Of a stretch of DNA of 7,718 nucleotides, positions 1 to 6,552 are shown in pieces; position 1 is the stretch's first letter, and the number at the start of each line of letters is the position of its first letter. The DNA comes from Bacteriovoracaceae bacterium. Lineage in GTDB: Bacteria; Bdellovibrionota; Bacteriovoracia; Bacteriovoracales; Bacteriovoracaceae. The notes beneath the pieces were generated by a model. The model did not search any database and was not told the DNA's origin. It was given only the letters and a program-made list of their open reading frames with translations. The position numbers and the translations under genes were made by a program. Where the stretch lies: assembly GCA_007116425.1 (NCBI GenBank), contig SKIL01000267.1, positions 1-7,718 of the forward strand, in the 5' to 3' direction.

Positions 1-2
1 AA

Positions 3-284
3 AAGCCAGGAATCATCATTCATACCCCTTCATTTAACTTTAATCGAGCATTCTTTGAAGGTTTTCTATCTTATCGAGTTAACCAAGAGCTCAAAACTAT
101 AAAAGACTTACCTATTAAGCCGGAAATATTAAGCTACCTTTCCCACTTTGATGAGAATTCAACATTGAGAGAAGTTACAGAGGAAACTCGTAGAAAAGAT
201 CAGATTAACGAATTGGACCAATTATTGTTGGCCCTCCAGTCATTTCGAAAAAAAGAGAGTAAAGATCCAAATCTTTGTTCTTAA
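3..284 (+). CDS. 3' end of an unrecognised gene (C-terminal 93 residues)
   Basis: An open frame enters from the left edge and stops at TAA 282-284. The visible residues begin KPGIIIHTPSFNFNRAFFEGF and end in a charged, helical tail (about residues 50-93) rich in E, K, R, Q and L, finishing SKDPNLCS. I do not recognise the family; no catalytic motif, Walker motif, Cys cluster or membrane segment is present in this fragment. The start lies outside the window. The stop codon overlaps the AAGGAG ribosome binding site of the next gene, so the two are probably co-transcribed. Because that next gene is a glycosyltransferase-like protein, a role in the same surface-modification pathway is possible but is inferred only from position. 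Confidence 0.75.
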   Translation, partial: KPGIIIHTPSFNFNRAFFEGFLSYRVNQELKTIKDLPIKPEILSYLSHFDENSTLREVTEETRRKDQINELDQLLLALQSFRKKESKDPNLCS

Positions 285-288
285 GGAG
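283..288 (+). promoter_or_regulatory. Ribosome binding site of the first GT9 gene
   Basis: AAGGAG sits 8 bases before ATG 297 and overlaps the TAA stop of the upstream gene (282-284). This is a near-consensus Shine-Dalgarno sequence that fixes the start at 297 and implies translational coupling to the upstream gene. Confidence 0.8.
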
Positions 289-296
289 AAATACAC

Positions 297-1961
297 ATGA
301 AAACGTCCCTGATTATCAACTTCAGAAGAATTGGAGATATCATCTCTAACTCACATCTTATCAGTGAGCTAAAAGAGGAAGGGCATAAAGTTTCAATACT
401 CATCTATAAGGAGTTCGAAGCTGCGGCTCAAGTTCTTGAGGGAGTTGATAACATTTTTACGATAGATCGAAAAAAAATTGAAACATATGTTAAGTCAGAG
501 CTATTTCACGATGCGATGGCCCTAGATACACTGTATAGGGAACTCTCACCTTGTTTAGAAAAAACCTGGGACCAGGTGATTAACATATCAAATGATACTC
601 TTGGAACAAGAGTCGCTTCATTTATTGGAGAAAGAAATAGGGTAACTCCAAAAGGCTTATCATTTAAATCAAATCAACTAATGATGCACTCATCTCCATG
701 GTCTGTTGTTTATAATGATATCATTCCAAAGGAAATTAATAGCCCTGTCCACTTTCAAGATATTTATCATCAAATTGCACTCAACCGAATATATACACCA
801 TCTCTTGCTCCTAAATTAAAGATTTCTCAACGATATGAACAACAAACAATTGAGAGCTTTAAAAATATCAGAGAGAACTACGGAAAAACTGAAATTGGAA
901 GGATTGTTGGAATTCAGGCCAAAACGTCTAACGAAGAAAAAGACATTCCATTCAGCACAATTGTTGAAACGATTGAGCTTATAAAACAAGAAAAGCCTGA
1001 CTGGATTCCACTTATTATTCTGGCACCAAATGACAAAGAAAGAGAGCTTGCAAATAGGTTGAATCTTAAATTCAACAACTCACTTGTTAGTGTCGAAGCA
1101 AATCTAACAGCTCTACCTTCTGTAGTTAAAAACTTAGATACACTCATTACTCCCGACACTGCGATAAAGCACTTTGCGGATGTATTCAATGTTCCGACTT
1201 TAGAAATCTCGCTAGGTAAGTCTCCGCTTTTTAAACAAGCAAGTATAGGATTAAAGTCAGCGATACTTACACAAAGAATTGATCACCGCCAAGAAAGACC
1301 GGGCAAAGACCGCCATCTCCTAGAAGCACGCGACATAGTTAATGCTGTCAACTATATCATGACAAATTCAAATATACCGACACTTAGTAAGGGGAAGACG
1401 CTCTACCGCTTAATTCACGATAGCTTCGGCATGCGATATGTTGCAGTAGCGGGAGATATCAGTGTTGAAAAAGAAGTTTATAGAGTTTTATCGCGAGACT
1501 ATATCGCTCGTCTTCTAGGTAACCCTAGTGGCGTTGCAGAAAGCTTTATTGGCTTCAAAGAACTCTATGGGGAAGAACTTAGAAACTACCTTGAAAAAGA
1601 AAAGACCGAAATTACTCAGTCGATGAAGTCTTTACTTGCAACTCTTAGATCTATTGCCAAGGCCAAAGAGCCTGGAGCAAGTTCAAGATCACTCATAGGT
1701 CACCTTGATCATCTATTTGAACTCTCTGAAGAATCGAATCTCTCTGCAATTTGTTTAAAGTTTTTCAGAGTCCGTATTGAGAACTTAGAGCCAAACACTA
1801 GCAAGACAGAAAACTTAAAGTGTTTTGAGGATGAGTTATTTAATCTCAAAGATGATATGCAGGTACTTTTAAAAGTTATTCATGATTTTGAAAAGCACTG
1901 TACTCAGAAAGAGTCCAACTTTGATGTCAGATTAAGAAACAAGCAAAACACAACAGTCTAG
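297..1961 (+). CDS. Glycosyltransferase family 9 (heptosyltransferase-like) protein with C-terminal extension
   Basis: A 554-residue cytosolic protein. The first 355 or so residues have a GT9 (GT-B fold, ADP-heptose:LPS heptosyltransferase superfamily) pattern: the N-terminal beta strand with RRIGDII at 10-16, a SPWSVVYND segment at 133-141, a donor-domain strand around 200-220, and DTLITPDTAIKHFADVFNVP at 281-300, which corresponds to the family's D..i..DTG..H.A motif. D287, T288 and H292 are kept but the usual Gly is Ala289. The usual family length is about 320-370 residues; here residues 360-554 form an additional helical region that resembles the extension of the second GT9 protein. There is no signal peptide or membrane segment. 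It lacks the Cys cluster of its neighbour. The start is fixed by AAGGAG 8 bases upstream. The family transfers heptose-type sugars from ADP-sugars to LPS or, in some members, to other acceptors; the donor and acceptor cannot be read from the sequence. Confidence 0.82.
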   Translation: MKTSLIINFRRIGDIISNSHLISELKEEGHKVSILIYKEFEAAAQVLEGVDNIFTIDRKKIETYVKSELFHDAMALDTLYRELSPCLEKTWDQVINISNDTLGTRVASFIGERNRVTPKGLSFKSNQLMMHSSPWSVVYNDIIPKEINSPVHFQDIYHQIALNRIYTPSLAPKLKISQRYEQQTIESFKNIRENYGKTEIGRIVGIQAKTSNEEKDIPFSTIVETIELIKQEKPDWIPLIILAPNDKERELANRLNLKFNNSLVSVEANLTALPSVVKNLDTLITPDTAIKHFADVFNVPTLEISLGKSPLFKQASIGLKSAILTQRIDHRQERPGKDRHLLEARDIVNAVNYIMTNSNIPTLSKGKTLYRLIHDSFGMRYVAVAGDISVEKEVYRVLSRDYIARLLGNPSGVAESFIGFKELYGEELRNYLEKEKTEITQSMKSLLATLRSIAKAKEPGASSRSLIGHLDHLFELSEESNLSAICLKFFRVRIENLEPNTSKTENLKCFEDELFNLKDDMQVLLKVIHDFEKHCTQKESNFDVRLRNKQNTTV

Positions 1962-1967
1962 TTGTCT

Positions 1968-1974
1968 AGGAAGG
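1968..1974 (+). promoter_or_regulatory. Ribosome binding site of the 51-codon small ORF
   Basis: AGGAAGG lies 4 bases before ATG 1979 (7 bases when counted from the AGGA core). It is the main content of the 17-base gap after the first GT9 gene and has no other obvious purpose, which supports translation of the small ORF. It falls mostly in the loop of a weak 5-bp inverted repeat (1962-1966 and 1974-1978). Confidence 0.6.
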
Positions 1975-1978
1975 ACAA

Positions 1979-2134
1979 ATGCTAAAGACAGTAGAAGAAA
2001 TACAGCAGGCCATAAATGACATTGATCAAAAAATGAAATCCTCAGAAGGTTTAGCTGAGAAAGATCACATCATCTTATTGTTGGCCTCACTCATGGAAGA
2101 GGAAAGTCATGGCAGCCCAAGAGAAGTCAGATAA
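1979..2134 (+). CDS. Small acidic helical protein, 51 residues, unknown function
   Basis: This ORF starts at ATG 1979 and ends at TAA 2132-2134. Its protein begins MLKTVEEIQQAINDIDQKMK and continues through a Leu/Ile-rich stretch, HIILLLASLMEEE, at about residues 30-42, then a short polar tail. It is predicted to be largely helical, with one likely amphipathic helix and a second hydrophobic helix too short and too flanked by charge to be a clear membrane anchor. Support for a real gene: a good AGGAAGG ribosome binding site, ATG start, and a position that exactly fills the gap between the two GT9 genes. It overlaps the second GT9 start by 26 bases, which is typical of translational coupling. 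Without the ORF there would be an otherwise unexplained 147-base gap in a region with no other gap above 17 bases. I recognise no family. It could be a partner or chaperone for the adjacent enzymes, or simply a leader ORF that drives translation of the next gene. Confidence 0.6.
   Translation: MLKTVEEIQQAINDIDQKMKSSEGLAEKDHIILLLASLMEEESHGSPREVR
2098..2103 (+). promoter_or_regulatory. Ribosome binding site of the second GT9 gene
   Basis: AGAGGA lies within the purine-rich run 2095-2106, 5 bases before ATG 2109, and inside the coding part of the small ORF. It supports the 2109 start and means ribosomes translating the small ORF pass directly over this site. Confidence 0.7.
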
Positions 2135-3806
2135 AATATTGAGTGCAAACAATAAAAAAACGATTGCGCTAATTCAACTTACACGAATTGGAGATCTTGT
2201 TCAGACTCTAATTGCCTGTAAACCACTGCGAGAGCAACACCCAGATGTTCGCCTTATTTTAATTGCTCGCCCTCAATTTTACTCTGGAATAAAATTCTTA
2301 CTAGATGAAGTCTTTGATGAAATATACTCCTTTGATCCAAAGGTCTTAATTCAAGATAATCTTGATCGCTCTAAAGAAGAAGTTAAAAGATTGGTTTCAA
2401 GGCTCAGTGTTGAAAATATTAGCGCGCTGATAAACTGCACATACTCCAGGCCTTCTGCATACTTGTGCCAACTTATTAAGGCCGATCACAAACTTGGCCC
2501 ATGGTATGATGAGCACAACAACTTGCGCATAAATGATCCATGGTCACAATTTGTTTACTCCAATGTTCTAGAGACAACCTTAAATCCTTTTAACCTAGTT
2601 GATCTATTTAAAAAAATAATTGGTATCCGTGCCGAAGAAAAATCACAAGTAACGAAAGAACCACCTCATAATTCTCGGGCACACAAGATTACAATTCATC
2701 CATTTGCTTCTGCATCTCGCAAGCAGTGGAAGCCTTCAAAGTGGTCAGAGATTATCTACAAAACACTTAAAGATAACCCACAAGTAACAATAACGGTTCT
2801 TGGCAGCGAAAAAGAGAAAGCGCTAGCAGACGAGATGATTAGCAAGCCGACTTTAAAAAATCTTAAGCATAGGATTATTTCAAAAGTCGGGAAGACCAGT
2901 ATTCAAGATGTATATAAACTACTTAAAGCATCAGATCTTTTTATTGGTCACGATTCTCTCATTGGCCATCTTGCCGCTCTAGCAGGAGTGCAAACTCTCA
3001 CGGTTTCGCTTGGGAGTGTACGACCGACAGAAACAACACCCTACCATGCAAACGCTTACCTTTTATCACCAAGAACAAAGTGCTTCCCATGCAAGCCAAA
3101 CGACCACTGTGATTACTTCCAATGTCACTCTGATATAAGCTATCAGGCCACATCAGCATGTATTAATCAGCTTATAACTACAAGAGAAATTTCTGGTGAC
3201 GCTCTTGAGAAAAATAATTCCAGCTTTTTAATTGGGGCGGTTGATATTTATAAGTCAGAGTTAAATTCTGAATCTGGCTTTTCACTTATAAAAATAAGTA
3301 CATCCCCCGTTAGTTTGGCAGATATCTATCGTAAGTATTATCGTATTGCATGGTCGTTTATTTTAGATAAAAAAGATCTTTGTACTGATTTTCCTGAGCT
3401 ATCCAGCTCAACACATAAAGAGCTTTATGCCTCACTTGAAAACATACAGCAACTATATGAGCTCAACGAATTTGGTAAAAAGTATAGCCGCTATATTCTT
3501 GAAGAAATATCATCTGAAGCTCCAAAAATATCCAAAATAAAAGAGTTCTCACACAAAATTGATGAGATTGATCGCCTTGCAGAGCTCTTATCTGGTGCAA
3601 ATCCTTATCTAGGTCCGATTGTTAATTTTTACTCTGTGAAAAAGGGTAACCTCAAGGGCGATAATATCGTACAACTTGCAGAGAATTCGTATTTAACTTA
3701 TCAAGAAGCATCTAACTTCTGTAGCGTGCTGCATGAATTTATTGAAAAGAATATTCTTCAATTCAAACGTTCTGACGATACGGCCACCAAACCAAAAAGC
3801 ATTTAA
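2109..3806 (+). CDS. Glycosyltransferase family 9 (heptosyltransferase-like) protein with Cys cluster and C-terminal extension
   Basis: A 565-residue cytosolic protein. Residues 18-355 follow the GT9 heptosyltransferase pattern more closely than the upstream paralogue: TRIGDLVQTL at 25-34 (acceptor-domain N terminus), DPWSQFVYS at 143-151, FNLVDLF at 161-167, the donor-domain segment IHPFASASRKQWKPSKWSEI at 196-215 (family pattern pGas..k.Wp...f), and SDLFIGHDSLIGHLAALAGV at 275-294, matching D..iG.DSG..HlAaA.g with D282, S283 and H287 retained and the usual Gly replaced by Leu284. A Cys cluster, C325-x2-C328-x5-C334-x4-C339, follows; similar clusters occur in other GT9 proteins and may bind metal or form a structural knot. 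Residues 360-565 are an extension not found in canonical WaaC/WaaF enzymes and related to that of the first GT9 protein. The gene overlaps the upstream small ORF by 26 bases, and its stop is followed immediately by the next gene's ribosome binding site. A sugar-transfer role is likely; the acceptor (LPS, flagellin or another glycan) is undetermined. Confidence 0.87.
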   Translation: MAAQEKSDKILSANNKKTIALIQLTRIGDLVQTLIACKPLREQHPDVRLILIARPQFYSGIKFLLDEVFDEIYSFDPKVLIQDNLDRSKEEVKRLVSRLSVENISALINCTYSRPSAYLCQLIKADHKLGPWYDEHNNLRINDPWSQFVYSNVLETTLNPFNLVDLFKKIIGIRAEEKSQVTKEPPHNSRAHKITIHPFASASRKQWKPSKWSEIIYKTLKDNPQVTITVLGSEKEKALADEMISKPTLKNLKHRIISKVGKTSIQDVYKLLKASDLFIGHDSLIGHLAALAGVQTLTVSLGSVRPTETTPYHANAYLLSPRTKCFPCKPNDHCDYFQCHSDISYQATSACINQLITTREISGDALEKNNSSFLIGAVDIYKSELNSESGFSLIKISTSPVSLADIYRKYYRIAWSFILDKKDLCTDFPELSSSTHKELYASLENIQQLYELNEFGKKYSRYILEEISSEAPKISKIKEFSHKIDEIDRLAELLSGANPYLGPIVNFYSVKKGNLKGDNIVQLAENSYLTYQEASNFCSVLHEFIEKNILQFKRSDDTATKPKSI

Positions 3807-3808
3807 TT

Positions 3809-3812
3809 GAGG
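3809..3812 (+). promoter_or_regulatory. Ribosome binding site that sets the start at 3819
   Basis: GAGG lies 6 bases before ATG 3819. The frame can also be opened at TTG 3807, directly after the TAA of the second GT9 gene, but that codon overlaps this ribosome binding site and has none of its own, so ATG 3819 is the better start. Confidence 0.7.
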
Positions 3813-3818
3813 TACGAA

Positions 3819-4460
3819 ATGACAGATTTCTATATAAATGACAATAAAATCGAACTAAGGGCAAAAAAAGGTCAAAGACTTGCAGATATCATGGAAGAAG
3901 TTTTAAATAATTTCATTACCAAAGAGCAGGTTATTATGTCTATTGATATAAATGATGGTCAATTTGTTGACGAGTTATTTAACTCTGAGCAAATGAACAA
4001 AGATGTAAACGATCTTAAAAAGGTAAAGTTCACAACACAATCAACACTCGACTTGGCCAAAGACTCACTACTTTCATGTAATATGTATATTGATCACATC
4101 ACAGAAAGAATTCGTATTACAGTTGATTCATTTAAAAGTAATAAAATGGATGAAGCAAATCATTTTTTTGCAGAAGTCATTGAGACCGTTGATCTCTTTA
4201 TCGAGCTTATAGCAAAGATTCAGCAGACACTAGAAAGTGAGTGGCCGAATCGTAATTTATCAAATTCCTCTCAAAAAGAGCTCGAAATAGACCTTTTAAA
4301 TATCTTTAAATCTCTGATTCCAGCAAGAGAAAACAACGATATTATCATGCTTTGTGACTTGCTCGAATACGAGTTGCTCGATAATCTAAAGCAATGGAAG
4401 CAAAGAGTCATACCAGAGATCAAAAACAGGTACCTAGATATAAAGTCCACCTCGACCTAG
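3819..4460 (+). CDS. Helical protein of unknown function with C-terminal DLLEYEL segment
   Basis: A 213-residue soluble protein counted from ATG 3819. Residues 1-50 look like a small alpha/beta start (FYINDNKIELRAKKGQRLADIMEEVL). Residues 55-140 are long amphipathic helices, including LAKDSLLSCNMYIDHITERI at 79-98 and a second helix with FIELIAKIQQTLESEWP near 127-143. Residues 154-205 end the protein with a Leu-rich segment, LLNIFKSLIPARENNDIIMLCDLLEYELLDNLKQWKQRVI, in which D180, E183, E185 and W193 stand out. I recall DLLEYEL...W endings in uncharacterised proteins encoded near flagellar or protein-glycosylation genes, but this is memory, not a search. No signal peptide, membrane helix or enzyme motif is seen. 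Its last 67 bases overlap the start of the histidine kinase gene. Position suggests an accessory or partner role for the GT9 proteins or input to the kinase; neither is shown. Confidence 0.78.
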   Translation: MTDFYINDNKIELRAKKGQRLADIMEEVLNNFITKEQVIMSIDINDGQFVDELFNSEQMNKDVNDLKKVKFTTQSTLDLAKDSLLSCNMYIDHITERIRITVDSFKSNKMDEANHFFAEVIETVDLFIELIAKIQQTLESEWPNRNLSNSSQKELEIDLLNIFKSLIPARENNDIIMLCDLLEYELLDNLKQWKQRVIPEIKNRYLDIKSTST

Positions 4461-6199
4461 ACCCCACTTTACCTAGTCGGTTTAATGATTCTGTTGAGTC
4501 ACTAAAAAAGCTTGTGTCATTTACCGACTCTAAAAGTGATGCGACCTATATTCTTTCAATAAGTCCAACATCTATTATTTTTGACAAGGTCAGTGATCAA
4601 CTCAACTTTAAAAATATCAAACTTCCTCTCACAACTAGTAATATTAAAAATTTGGCATACCTCTTAACTTGCAATTCATCTTCTCCCAGGTCGACAACAA
4701 CAGAGTTAAAAGCAAAATATCAAAAGGCGAGAAAGAAGCTAATTGGTCATCAAAAGAAACACTTAAGTGCAACTAATGATTTTGTGGAAGTTCAAAATAA
4801 GTATAAAGCCTATCAAGAAGTAGAAAACCTATATACTCAACTTGATACCATCAAAAATCTTCCAATACTGCTGAACAATCTTAATGCTTTAAAAGACTAT
4901 AATGGAATTCAAATTATAATTCACGAAAAGGGCCTTACAACTGCACGAAGCTTGTCTCTGCTAAGAGAGAATGAAGTATCCGAAAGTTTTATTTCAGTTC
5001 AAAAATTTAATTCAATCTTTAGTCTTATAAAAAAAAGTAAGCACCGACTCTTTGATCAATCACAAATTCTAAGAGATGAAATTGGTGTTGTTGGAACTTT
5101 CCTCGCAAAAGAGTTTGAGCTACAAAAACATTCAATTATACTCATTGCTTCTCGAAATGATTTTCTTCCGGCCACAAAAGAAGAATTTGATAGTTTTTTC
5201 AGCACAACTCAATCACTGGCTTCAGTATTTGAGTATCTACTTTTACGAGATCACCTTAATTTAAAAAATAAAAAAATTAATTTTGCTCTAGAGAATTTCC
5301 CTTTTCCACTTAGAATAGAGGAACAACAAAATAATAATATTCTTTTCGAAAACAAAGAAAGTCAGCGCTTACAAAGTGCCGATCACCCAAGCCTAGAGAC
5401 AAAAACAATAAACCTTTATAACGACTACGATTTAATCATTGAAAATCCGCAGGATTTTAACTTAAACACTGACCTTTTCCATCATCAGCGCATTTCTCTT
5501 TTAGGGGAACTCCTAAATACTCTCCAGCATGAGCTGAGCAACCCCTTATTTGGGTTAAAACTAGCATCTGACATTTTGAGAAGTGAACCTCTGGACGATG
5601 AAAATAAAGATCTTGCCAATCAGATTGCGACAAACGTAAATCGCTGTCAGGTTATTATAAAAAACTTTTCAAATCTTTATAAAGAAGATGACTCCAGTGA
5701 AAACACTTCACTTAGAGAAATTATTGATGAGACAATCATTCTCACGAAAAGTGAAAGTCGGGACATAAAAAAAATTGTCAACTACTCAAGCCAGGAAGTG
5801 GAAGAATATTTAATTAATATTAATAAAACCTGGTTCACTCAGATCTTCTTTAATATACTTATAAACTGCTCGCAGGCCATCAAATCAAAACAAGATGTTT
5901 CACATCAGGAATATATTAAAATCGATGTTTACTTAGACAATAATTTCGTTAATTTTGATGTTTATGATAGTGGTCCTGGAGTTCCGAGAGATATCGAAAA
6001 TAGGTTATTTGATCCATTTTTCACAACAAAACAAAAGGGAACGGGCCTAGGACTTTCAATATGTAAAAGCTTGGCAAAAAAAATGAATGGAGATATTTCT
6101 TTTGAGCGCCAAGGAGATATCTCTTACTTTAAGATTAAACTTCCTATCACCACAAAAGAGACAATTGACCATGACGCTAAAAAAAATACTATTAATTGA
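4394..6199 (+). CDS. Cytosolic sensor histidine kinase (coiled coil, GAF-like, PAS-like, HisKA, HATPase)
   Basis: A 601-residue autophosphorylating kinase that should pass phosphate to the receiver encoded next. Residues 1-100 are an unassigned N-terminal region. Residues 103-145 are a charged, probably coiled-coil linker. Residues 146-288 look GAF-like, with the usual closing pattern of strand plus helix (HSIILIASRNDF at 246-257, then a helix to 287). Residues 297-350 resemble a short PAS fold (ALENFPFPLRI, then ILFENKE at 316-322). The dimerisation/phosphoacceptor helix carries H379 in HELSNPL (379-385), the HE..NP form of the H-box. The ATPase has the N-box with N487 and N491, G1 DSGPG at 525-529, the F-box DPFFTT at 540-545, and G2 GTGLGL at 549-554. 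All key residues are present, so it should be active. No membrane segment is seen, so the signal is probably cytoplasmic. ATG 4394 is the first start after an in-frame TAA at 4382 and has no good ribosome binding site; a GTG at 4514 is an alternative. It overlaps both neighbouring genes. Confidence 0.92.
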   Translation: MEAKSHTRDQKQVPRYKVHLDLDPTLPSRFNDSVESLKKLVSFTDSKSDATYILSISPTSIIFDKVSDQLNFKNIKLPLTTSNIKNLAYLLTCNSSSPRSTTTELKAKYQKARKKLIGHQKKHLSATNDFVEVQNKYKAYQEVENLYTQLDTIKNLPILLNNLNALKDYNGIQIIIHEKGLTTARSLSLLRENEVSESFISVQKFNSIFSLIKKSKHRLFDQSQILRDEIGVVGTFLAKEFELQKHSIILIASRNDFLPATKEEFDSFFSTTQSLASVFEYLLLRDHLNLKNKKINFALENFPFPLRIEEQQNNNILFENKESQRLQSADHPSLETKTINLYNDYDLIIENPQDFNLNTDLFHHQRISLLGELLNTLQHELSNPLFGLKLASDILRSEPLDDENKDLANQIATNVNRCQVIIKNFSNLYKEDDSSENTSLREIIDETIILTKSESRDIKKIVNYSSQEVEEYLININKTWFTQIFFNILINCSQAIKSKQDVSHQEYIKIDVYLDNNFVNFDVYDSGPGVPRDIENRLFDPFFTTKQKGTGLGLSICKSLAKKMNGDISFERQGDISYFKIKLPITTKETIDHDAKKNTIN

Positions 6200-6551
6200 A
6201 GATGAGCCTCTTATTCAGACTTCACTTAAACGCCTTTTGGAAAAAAGAGGTGCGGAAGTTTATGTTGAAAGTTCAGGAAATCAGGCGATTAAACTCATTA
6301 AAAGTAGCGATTTCGATAGAATTATTTGTGACTTAATGCTTCAAGATATCTCTGGCTTTGATATTTTAGAAGAAGCAAAGCAACGGTATTCAACAGGTGA
6401 AATTAGAGATAAATTTGTTATTATTACGGCCTATAGCTCTGCCCAAGTCTTAGAAAAGGCCGCCGGTTACAATTGCCAAGTAATTAGTAAGCCATTTGAT
6501 GATCTAAATCGAGTGCTCGATATTTTTATGCAAGAAGAAGGTAGCAACTAG
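6171..6551 (+). CDS. Single-domain response regulator (receiver only, CheY-like)
   Basis: A 126-residue receiver domain with nothing after it. The acidic pocket is E10-D11 (in LLIEDEP), the phosphoacceptor is D54 (in IICDLML), the switch Thr is T86 (in VIITAYS), and the conserved Lys is K107 (in SKPFD). All are in the expected order, so it should accept phosphate, most simply from the kinase encoded just upstream; the two genes overlap by 29 bases. The start is ATG 6171 because the receiver fold begins at once (MTLKKILLIEDEP); the frame is open back to an ATG at 6087, but those 28 residues lie within the kinase gene and do not fit the fold. The ribosome binding site is weak (AGAG about 10 bases upstream), consistent with coupled translation. 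With no DNA-binding or enzymatic output domain, it must act by binding another protein or as a phosphorelay intermediate. Confidence 0.93.
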   Translation: MTLKKILLIEDEPLIQTSLKRLLEKRGAEVYVESSGNQAIKLIKSSDFDRIICDLMLQDISGFDILEEAKQRYSTGEIRDKFVIITAYSSAQVLEKAAGYNCQVISKPFDDLNRVLDIFMQEEGSN

Positions 6552-6552
6552 T

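Noticed and set aside
3..284. Reading the partial gene as the end of a MinD/ParA-type ATPase
   Set aside because: The strand-plus-Pro-Ser start is vaguely similar, but no nucleotide-binding motif is visible in the fragment, so the call is not supported.
914..1189. Minus-strand open frame of 91 codons
   Set aside because: It lies wholly antisense to the donor domain of the first GT9 gene, resembles no known protein and is Ser/Leu-rich as expected for a complementary frame.
4394..4460. Programmed -1 frameshift joining the 213-residue protein to the histidine kinase
   Set aside because: The frames are related by -1 and overlap, but the only A-rich site in the overlap (ATC AAA AAC, near 4419-4427) is not a good X-XXY-YYZ slippery heptamer and no downstream stem was evident. 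Separate start at ATG 4394 is simpler.
5076..5264. Plus-strand open frame of 62 codons inside the histidine kinase gene
   Set aside because: It is an out-of-frame shadow of the GAF-like region, with no ribosome binding site of note and no recognisable motif.
6089..6124. Direct repeat GGAGATAT(T/C)TCT at 6089-6100 and 6113-6124
   Set aside because: Both copies encode a GDIS tetrapeptide on neighbouring strands of the HATPase fold, so coding constraint and chance explain it.
6087..6170. Longer N terminus for the response regulator from ATG 6087
   Set aside because: The receiver fold starts directly at ATG 6171; the extra 28 residues come from the end of the kinase gene in another frame and have no counterpart in receivers.
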